Below, one piece after another: positions 58,074-64,000 of a stretch of 64,000 nucleotides of DNA (the first letter of the stretch is position 1; each line of letters starts with the position of its first letter). The stretch comes from Leishmania donovani (taxonomy: Eukaryota > Euglenozoa > Kinetoplastea > Trypanosomatida > Trypanosomatidae). The notes beneath the pieces are model-generated. The model made no database searches. It saw only the letters and a list, made by a program, of their open reading frames with translations, and had not been told where the DNA came from. The DNA is taken from positions 363,601 to 427,600 of the forward strand of contig NC_018263.1 of NCBI RefSeq assembly GCF_000227135.1. Reading direction: 5' to 3'. A program made the position numbers and the translations under genes.

Positions 58074-59349
58074 GCGCCTCACCGGTGCGCCTCTCCTTAT
58101 GTGTCTCTTCTTTATTTGGGGCCTCACTTCCCCGCCTCTTCCTCCATCTCGAACACGAGAGAGCTGGTCGAAGTGGCTCGGGTCGCATGCGGGGGAGTAG
58201 GTTAGCAGATGCAAGAGACAAGAAGACGAGCTTGCAGCGCTACAACAGCGACTCTGGGCAACTGAGATACAAACGCAGACAAACTCACTCATGGTGACAC
58301 CGCACATACTCACAACATGCACGAAGCTCTATGGAGAATCACATCAACGACAACAAAAAGAAACCCTGGGTGGGGGGCATGCTGGGGTGCAGGTGTGGAG
58401 GTGACGCTGCCCTTCGACGAGCTGGCAGGCGAGGCGCCTCCACTGTACAAGGCGAAGGGCGCGAATGAAGAGACGAAGTCTCAGGAGTCGTTTTTTTTTT
58501 TCGTATCTCAGAGCCCCACCCCCCTCCTCACACACACACACGCACACTTTCCTCCCCTCTTATATCCGTTGTCTACCCCTCTTTCCCGTTTTTGTGCAGC
58601 GTGTGTGTGTGCGCGAGTGGGCTTGCTAAGTCTGCAGGAGAGAGGATGGGGCAGGGGTAACAGAGGCTCTCGTTACAGGTCCATGCTGTGGTCTATTGTG
58701 TGCACTCATGTCGATCCGTGTCAAGTATCACTGCGGACGCTTTCCTCCTTTCTGGTCGCGTGCTTCGCTGCTCATTTCTTCTCTCTCTTCCCTCCTCTCC
58801 GTGCGCTGTGGCACCCGCAGCCGCATAGAACTTCAAAAAGGTGCGCGCGTGTCGCACAACACAGTGACGTGCCATCCGCTCAGTTGTCTCACTATTCCTT
58901 CGTTTTCTTTTCATGCGCCGTTATCAGACACCTACCGCACCCGTCCTCGCCTTACATACGCATACCTCATAGAGGTCAAGCTTCCCCTCACCCATACAGA
59001 CACGCAGACGGAGACCCTACCGAGTGCATCAGTGGACTTTCCACAAGGGAGTTTGCGCCGCCGCTCTCGCGCGACAGCGGATAGACCGGCACATTTTCAT
59101 CACCATCACTACACGAGGGGCCGACTATCTCACGCCTTCTCGCACCGTCTGCGTTCCTCCTCGGGCACCACTGCAGTTCCTTGCTGACACACTCTGTGCC
59201 ACTCTCTCCCTCCCCTCCGCAGAGTTGGGGCGTCGTCGCTTTGCTGTCGTATACCGGCCACCAAGCCGCTCTGCTGTTTTCGTCTTTTTTTTTTATTGGG
59301 TTGCAGCGTAACCGCATCGACGACGCCGCAACGGGCGGCTGCACTTGTC
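58074..59349. other. Intergenic region before the DDT/WHIM gene
   Basis: No supported gene. It contains T-runs near 58490-58500 and 59284-59294, (CA)n near 58530-58545 and CT tracts. It ends in a strong trans-splicing signal, listed separately. Confidence 0.6.
59272..59306 (+). promoter_or_regulatory. Probable spliced-leader acceptor of the DDT/WHIM gene
   Basis: A long T-run (about 59283-59295) is followed by attgggttgcag, with AG at 59305-59306. The first ATG after it is 59350, giving a 43-base 5' UTR. Confidence 0.55.
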
Positions 59350-62300
59350 ATGATCACGGCTCGGTCACCTTATCAAGTGTACAAGGCGACGGACGTTAAT
59401 GGTACCGTCGCCAATTTCAACTCGCTGCCGTCGGAGGAGCTGCTGCCGTACAAGATCCTGTCGTCTGAGGAGACATTGTTGGCGTCACTCTTTGTTGTCG
59501 AAGGCAACGAGGAACAACGAGAGAGGTACGCTGTCTCAGCCCTGCACGCCGCGAGGGTGTACATTTCTCACCTCATCAGCTACATCCCTCTCTCCGCACG
59601 CTCGCAGACGGCAAAGAAAGTCCAGATCAACATTGACGCGGTCGTGCGCACCGTTATGCTCTTCGCCGCCAACGCGGAATTGCTGCAGAGCGTCAAGAAA
59701 ATGGTACTCACGAACGCCTCGGGGGAGCAGGTGTCACTGAAGGATCTCTCAGACCTGGAAGGCGCCCTGAATGCGATGGAAAAAGTGTACCGGCAGAAGG
59801 CGAAAGGGGCTGGGGAGAAGGTGGACATGCTGCGCAAGGTTGCGCCAGAACCGGTGATCGTCTCATCCAGCGCCGCAAAGTCGCAAGGTACTACGCCATT
59901 GACGGCGGGAGAGGACAGCGGCAACGCTGCGTCGAACTCGACCGGCTGTTCTCGGCAGCGCCGCCGTCGCTCAGAGTCCACCGACGGCCCTGCCGGCCAC
60001 GCAGACTTGCACAGTGACGCCGCCGCCCTCAAGGTGGCGAAGATCGAGGGCGGCACAGACAATGCTCCTCTCGCCGCTGTGTATGCCCCAAAGGTGTCTG
60101 GCGGGCCCAAGAGCGTGCGCACCGGCCTGCGTGGCGGCCTCGTGTGGGGCCGCCTCCGCGGTCTGACAAACAACGAAAAGAAGGTGGCCGCTATGTTGCA
60201 AGCCATGATTCAGGTACTCGGGCACATCTTCGCGACCAAGTTCAACGACCTCGTACCCATCTTCGACATGCTCGACGAGCGACTCAGGGCGGTACAGGCC
60301 ATCATCGATGCCGAACGCGCCCAGTACAAGGCGAAGGAGGACAAACGAATTCCAGAACCATTTCACGAGGTCACCCTGGATGCCGTGCAGCTTGCTCTGC
60401 AGCATTCGAGTGAAACCTTCCGCAACGACGAGGAGTGCCGCTACGAGCTCGATGAGGACTTGCTGCACCCCATCGCCCACGCGTGTCTGCGTGTTATCAA
60501 CCACATCGAGGGCTTCTCGACCGAGCCCTTCAAAGGCCCGACACCAGAGGAATTGTTGAAGAAGCAGCAGCTGCGGGATGCCGCACGGGCCAAGCGCGAG
60601 GAGGCAAAGCGCCGGATTCTGGAAAAGGCGGAGGCCAAGGCAGAACTGGAGCGCAAGAAAGAGGAAGAGCGACAGCTAATGCGGCGGCGTCTTGGCGACG
60701 GCAGTGACGAGCACGAGAAGGACCTTGAAGAGGACACCACGCTCGTCACTCCGTCCACGTTAGGGTACGTGGCCTACACCGCAGAGCTGCCGCTTGGCAC
60801 CCCTGAACTGTTCGAAAAGGCGCTGTATGTGTGGAGCATGCTCTCCTCGGTGCCGCGTGCACTGAATCTGTCGCAGATGCACTTTGCCACCTTCGTTAAG
60901 GGCATCGAGTGCGTGGACCAGGACGCGAATGGGCTGATGGAGGAGGTGACCAAGTGTCTGCTCGACGTTTCAATGGAAAGCGTTCGCCTCCGCTCTCCGG
61001 GGACGCCGCGTATCGTCACTCGCGGGAAGAACTGGTTCGATGCGCTTGTCGAGTTCGTTGGAGTGGCCAGTGGAAACAAAAAGAAGCGGCGGCAGCAGCA
61101 GCGCCGGGTTTCCAGCACGGAAGACGAGGAGGAGATTGACAGCGACAGCGACAGCGACGCGTCCTCCTCGACATCGTCGTCGTCGTCGTCGTCCTTTTCT
61201 TCGAAAGAGACGGACGCCAAAACGTCGGCTGAGGAGGAGGACACGCCACCAGAGAAGCCGGCAGCTGCCATGGCGACGAGAGGCGAAGGCGCCGCGGAGG
61301 CAGCCGCCGAAGAGGAGGTGGACACAGATCCGTTCTCCCTGGAGCTGAAGGCGACGATGGACAAGATAGCGGGGCTGCGCTCCTTGGCGTCGTGGGGCAA
61401 CGTCGATGCCATTGATCGGCTCAATCTGCTTCAGTTCTGCGTGTTGGAGGCGCTTGGCAGCGACGAAGTGCGCAACGAAGCGGACCGTGTGCAGAAGGAC
61501 CGCGAAGAGGAGGCACTGAACGCCGAGAAGAAGCTCAGGGAGATTCGCGAGGAGGCGGAGAAGGAGTTAAAGGCGTTGTTGCGCACGCTGCCGTCCGTGG
61601 CATCCACGGCTGCCCGCAAAAAGAAGACACAGAACAGCACGCAAAAGGCCGAGCCAGTGACAAAGGAGGACAATCAGCACACCAACAACGCCGAGGATGA
61701 GAAGAAGGGCATCGACGAGGCGGAGGGGGATAGCGAGACGGCGACGGGAAAGGACGTGAGGGAGACGGCGCAGAGGAATTTCGAGGCTGAGCGCGAAGCC
61801 ATCCTCCAAGAAGTCGACCGCAAGCGTGAGGAGGTCTACGCGCGTCTGCTCGGCGTGCAGGATGGCAAGGACGACGGCGCCATTGTCGAGCCGCTTGGCA
61901 TGGACCGCTATCGGCGCCTCTATTGGCGTTTTCCAATGGAGCGAGTAGTCTACGTGCAAAGTGTTCCGAACCTCACGGCCGTCACCTTTCCGGTCCTCGC
62001 AGAGCCGCCGGAGCTCAAGCAGCGCCGCGCCTCCTCGCGGTCGCTCTTACTCGATGACGAGGAGGAGATCTCCATGCTGGGCGGGCGGCGGCGTGGCGGC
62101 AGAGGTGCGACCGCGGCGGGCGATGCGGCCCGCGCGAAGGACGACAAGGGTGTGGGCCAGACGAGGTGGGGTGTTATTCCACACGAATACCTCAGCACTT
62201 TTGTGCAAACCCTGGACCGTCGCGGGGAACGGGAGGCGCCGCTGCGGCACGCACTTGAGACGCTAGAGCCGTACCTTACTGCTTTGGAAGAGCCGCGAGA

Positions 62301-62373
62301 GGGGCGTGAGACGCGGGCCCGCGCGCACATGTTCGGGTATATGAACCTCCTAAAGGTCGACTTCACGTCCTAA
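59350..62373 (+). CDS. DDT-WHIM-WSD domain protein, chromatin-remodelling (ISWI partner) type
   Basis: This 1007-residue nuclear-type protein shows the domain order of ACF1/BAZ/WSTF-like subunits. A charged helix (about 395-450, LRDAARAKREEAKRRILEKA) comes first. A DDT-like domain is at about 479-545 (ELFEKALYVWSMLSSVPRAL, then a LNLSQMHFATFVKGI segment). An acidic/poly-Ser stretch (about 590-630) follows. A WHIM1-like motif is at about 670-712 (GLRSLASWGNVDAIDRLNLL). A WSD/WHIM2-3 motif is split between about 846 (VEPLGMDRYRRLYWRF) and 938-975 (TRWGVIPHEYLSTF, GEREAPLRHALE). In other eukaryotes this module binds ISWI and measures linker DNA. No PHD, bromodomain or FYR domain is visible. ATG 59350 was chosen as the first ATG after a strong acceptor; the frame extends upstream to 59296 only via a TTG. 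Domain calls are by eye. Confidence 0.8.
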   Translation: MITARSPYQVYKATDVNGTVANFNSLPSEELLPYKILSSEETLLASLFVVEGNEEQRERYAVSALHAARVYISHLISYIPLSARSQTAKKVQINIDAVVRTVMLFAANAELLQSVKKMVLTNASGEQVSLKDLSDLEGALNAMEKVYRQKAKGAGEKVDMLRKVAPEPVIVSSSAAKSQGTTPLTAGEDSGNAASNSTGCSRQRRRRSESTDGPAGHADLHSDAAALKVAKIEGGTDNAPLAAVYAPKVSGGPKSVRTGLRGGLVWGRLRGLTNNEKKVAAMLQAMIQVLGHIFATKFNDLVPIFDMLDERLRAVQAIIDAERAQYKAKEDKRIPEPFHEVTLDAVQLALQHSSETFRNDEECRYELDEDLLHPIAHACLRVINHIEGFSTEPFKGPTPEELLKKQQLRDAARAKREEAKRRILEKAEAKAELERKKEEERQLMRRRLGDGSDEHEKDLEEDTTLVTPSTLGYVAYTAELPLGTPELFEKALYVWSMLSSVPRALNLSQMHFATFVKGIECVDQDANGLMEEVTKCLLDVSMESVRLRSPGTPRIVTRGKNWFDALVEFVGVASGNKKKRRQQQRRVSSTEDEEEIDSDSDSDASSSTSSSSSSSFSSKETDAKTSAEEEDTPPEKPAAAMATRGEGAAEAAAEEEVDTDPFSLELKATMDKIAGLRSLASWGNVDAIDRLNLLQFCVLEALGSDEVRNEADRVQKDREEEALNAEKKLREIREEAEKELKALLRTLPSVASTAARKKKTQNSTQKAEPVTKEDNQHTNNAEDEKKGIDEAEGDSETATGKDVRETAQRNFEAEREAILQEVDRKREEVYARLLGVQDGKDDGAIVEPLGMDRYRRLYWRFPMERVVYVQSVPNLTAVTFPVLAEPPELKQRRASSRSLLLDDEEEISMLGGRRRGGRGATAAGDAARAKDDKGVGQTRWGVIPHEYLSTFVQTLDRRGEREAPLRHALETLEPYLTALEEPREGRETRARAHMFGYMNLLKVDFTS

Positions 62374-62878
62374 GCTAACAGAGGGCCTTCTTCTCCGCTA
62401 TCTAGAGCACGGAGCTATCTCTGTCTCGAGCGCGACAGCCAGCGGCCGTACTTAGCGGTGGTCTCTAGAAAGGAATAGAATAAGCGCCCTCGCGTCTTTC
62501 CGTATGCAGGATGTGCCACATAATTAAGCCACAAACCGCTGTTTGGTCCCTGTTTTCCTTCTTCGTGTGCTGTAGCTTCTTACACACAGACCTACTGTAA
62601 AGCTGGATGAGCCCTGCATGTACTGCGGGCAGAGCTGGTGGAGTTTTGGTTCCAACTGTGCTCTGCCCATATCGCGCGACGCTCTGCGCTGGCTGCACCG
62701 ACCGTGCCATGACTTCTGGTTGCCCTACGGAACAACAGACCATGCTCCCGGGAATCCCGAGCCGCGCCTCGTTTTACCGTGTTTCCACAAATCCTCCTCC
62801 TCTCGCGCTCTTTCCTGCTATACTGTGGTCGCGTATCATCATTCTCGCAAACTCTGCTCTTCACGTCATACAGCAGCC
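62374..62878. other. Intergenic region before L24
   Basis: About 500 bases with no supported gene. Pyrimidine-rich stretches (62785-62820) and AG at about 62872 and 62875 precede the L24 ATG. Confidence 0.6.
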
Positions 62879-63372
62879 ATGCGTACGATCGAGTGCGAGT
62901 TCTCCCACTTCGCGGTGCACCCCGGCCACGGCCGCNNNNNNNNNNNNNNNNNNNNNNNNNNNNNNNNNNNNNNNNNNNNNNNNNNNNNNNNNNNNNNNNN
63001 NNNNNNNNNNNNNNNNNNNNNNNNNNNNNNNNNNTGCACCCCGGCCACGGCCGCCGGTACGTGCCGTTCGCGTTCCTGTCGACGAAGCCGGTGCTGACCT
63101 TCTCGCGGCCGAAGTGCTTCGCACTGTACATGCGCAAGAAGAACCCGCGCTTCATTCCGTGGACGCGCACGTACCGCCGCATCCACCGCAAGACGACGAC
63201 GGACCGCGTGAACCGCCGCCGCGCCGCGCGCGCGGTGAGGGTGCAGCGCGCGATCGTCGGTGCGGACCTGTCCTACATCCAGGAGGTGCGCGCGGCGCGC
63301 AAGGAGGACCGCTCCGCCAAGGCCAAGGCCATCCGCGCGGAGGTGGCCGAGCGCAAGGCCGCCAAGAAGTAG
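62879..63372 (+). CDS. RPL24: 60S ribosomal protein L24 (eL24), interrupted by an assembly gap
   Basis: The N-terminus MRTIECEFSHFAVHPGHGR is read up to the gap at 62936. After it the frame continues RYVPFAFLSTKPVLTFSRPK, CFALYMRKKNPRFIPWTRTY and a very basic Arg/Lys/Ala-rich end to TAG at 63370. The last 20 bases before the gap repeat as the first 20 after it. Merging them gives a 124-residue eL24 with no missing part, so the gap looks like a failed join. eL24 forms an inter-subunit bridge of the 60S subunit. The usual metazoan zinc-finger Cys pattern at the N-terminus is mostly missing here (single Cys6 in IECEFS). Confidence 0.92.
62916..63054 (+). repeat. Gap-flanking duplication inside L24 (20 bp)
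   Basis: tgcaccccggccacggccgc at 62916-62935 is repeated exactly at 63035-63054, either side of 99 N, again flush with the gap edges. Confidence 0.85.
62936..63034. other. Assembly gap 6 (99 N) within L24
   Basis: Ninety-nine undetermined bases near the start of the L24 gene. Confidence 0.95.
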
Positions 63373-64000
63373 AGCTGTGCCGATGCTCGTCCTTTTGATG
63401 CATATTGCAATGGCCGCCCGCTGTCGCTAGCATGCGGGCGCGGACTTTGCGGTGTGCTGCAACTGCCCTTGGTTGTGTTTCGTTTTGTTTTTGTCTTTGA
63501 GTAGCATTTGCAAGCAAGCAAAGAAAAAAAAAGGAGCCACGCTGCCGTGATGAACTTGTGGCAAATGAGGGAGCAGCTGGCCGCCTTCTGCGCCGTGTGT
63601 GTGCTTCACGTACTCCACTATGGGCACCGCTGGTCATGTCCGTGTTGTTGCGCGCGTCGCATGTGCGGATGGTACGTTATACCGAACGACGCCACGCAAC
63701 ATACATGTATTTGGGTTTTCTGCTGTTTGCTGGAATGCTTGAACGTTTGCGGATGCCTTTCAGTGTGAAGCTGGGCAGTGTTTCGTCTCGCACAGCGAGG
63801 CCTGCGCTGTGCGCCACCACCTTGCCCTATGTCGCATATGTGTGTTTTGTTTTCTTTACACAGACATTGAATCGACATCCGCTTCTCTGCTTCTTCTGAT
63901 GGTCGTGCTTTCCCAGCTGCAGTGCTGCCGCTGCTGCCTGAGCAGCTCGACGGCTGCTTGTCACTGCTAGATTTTAAAAGAAACACTTTTATGCAGAGCA
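63373..64000. other. L24 3' flank
   Basis: No supported gene. GT-rich and mixed untranslated sequence with an A-run near 63523-63532, continuing to the window edge. Confidence 0.6.

Noticed and set aside
1..64000. tRNA, rRNA, CRISPR or strand-switch region
   Set aside because: No cloverleaf with conserved A/B boxes, rRNA core motif or regularly spaced repeat array was noticed. All supported genes are on one strand, so there is no strand switch. A tRNAscan-type search was not possible.

Overview
The window looks like a stretch of a Leishmania-type trypanosomatid chromosome. Every convincing gene is on the + strand, as in a single polycistronic unit. None has introns. The coding sequence is GC-rich with strong third-position GC bias, and genes are separated by 0.5-3.4 kb of pyrimidine-rich, low-complexity DNA with T-runs followed by AG, as expected for spliced-leader trans-splicing. 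From memory, the order S18 - dynein heavy chain - S10 pair - L24 resembles Leishmania chromosome 36. The species cannot be settled from the sequence alone.

Layout: 1-3168 is untranslated sequence with a degenerate SIDER-like repeat at its left end. Ribosomal protein S18 is at 3169-3630. A very large axonemal dynein heavy chain is at 5100-17921, followed by 3.4 kb without a gene. A four-span membrane protein with a long hydrophilic tail is at 21302-24052. A 4.8-kb accessory-like interval (24053-28846) carries three sequence gaps, a perfect hairpin and what looks like decayed coding sequence. A small conserved-looking protein is at 28847-29443. Tandem ribosomal S10 genes lie at 30430-32379, each touched by a gap. 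IFT122 is at 33650-37540. Two neighbouring unrecognised secretory-pathway proteins are at 38767-43704 and 44722-46380. A 1675-residue protein, probably mitochondrial, is at 47803-52830, and a second SIDER-like repeat lies downstream of it. A CFAP119/CCDC189-like flagellar protein is at 54240-55100, an RNA-editing-type RNase III endonuclease at 56310-58073, a DDT-WHIM-WSD chromatin-remodelling-type protein at 59350-62373, and ribosomal protein L24 (split by a gap) at 62879-63372.

Functionally the window mixes translation (S18, S10 x2, L24), the flagellum (inner-arm dynein, IFT122, CFAP119), mitochondrial RNA metabolism (RNase III editing endonuclease, possibly the 1675-residue protein), chromatin (DDT/WHIM protein) and the secretory pathway. 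They probably share transcription rather than a pathway.

An important caveat concerns the assembly. All six runs of N are 99 bases long and each is flanked by a direct duplication that touches the gap on both sides (20-356 bp). These look like contig ends that overlap but were not merged. They create a false third S10 fragment, break S10 copy 1 and L24, and inflate the 25-28 kb region.
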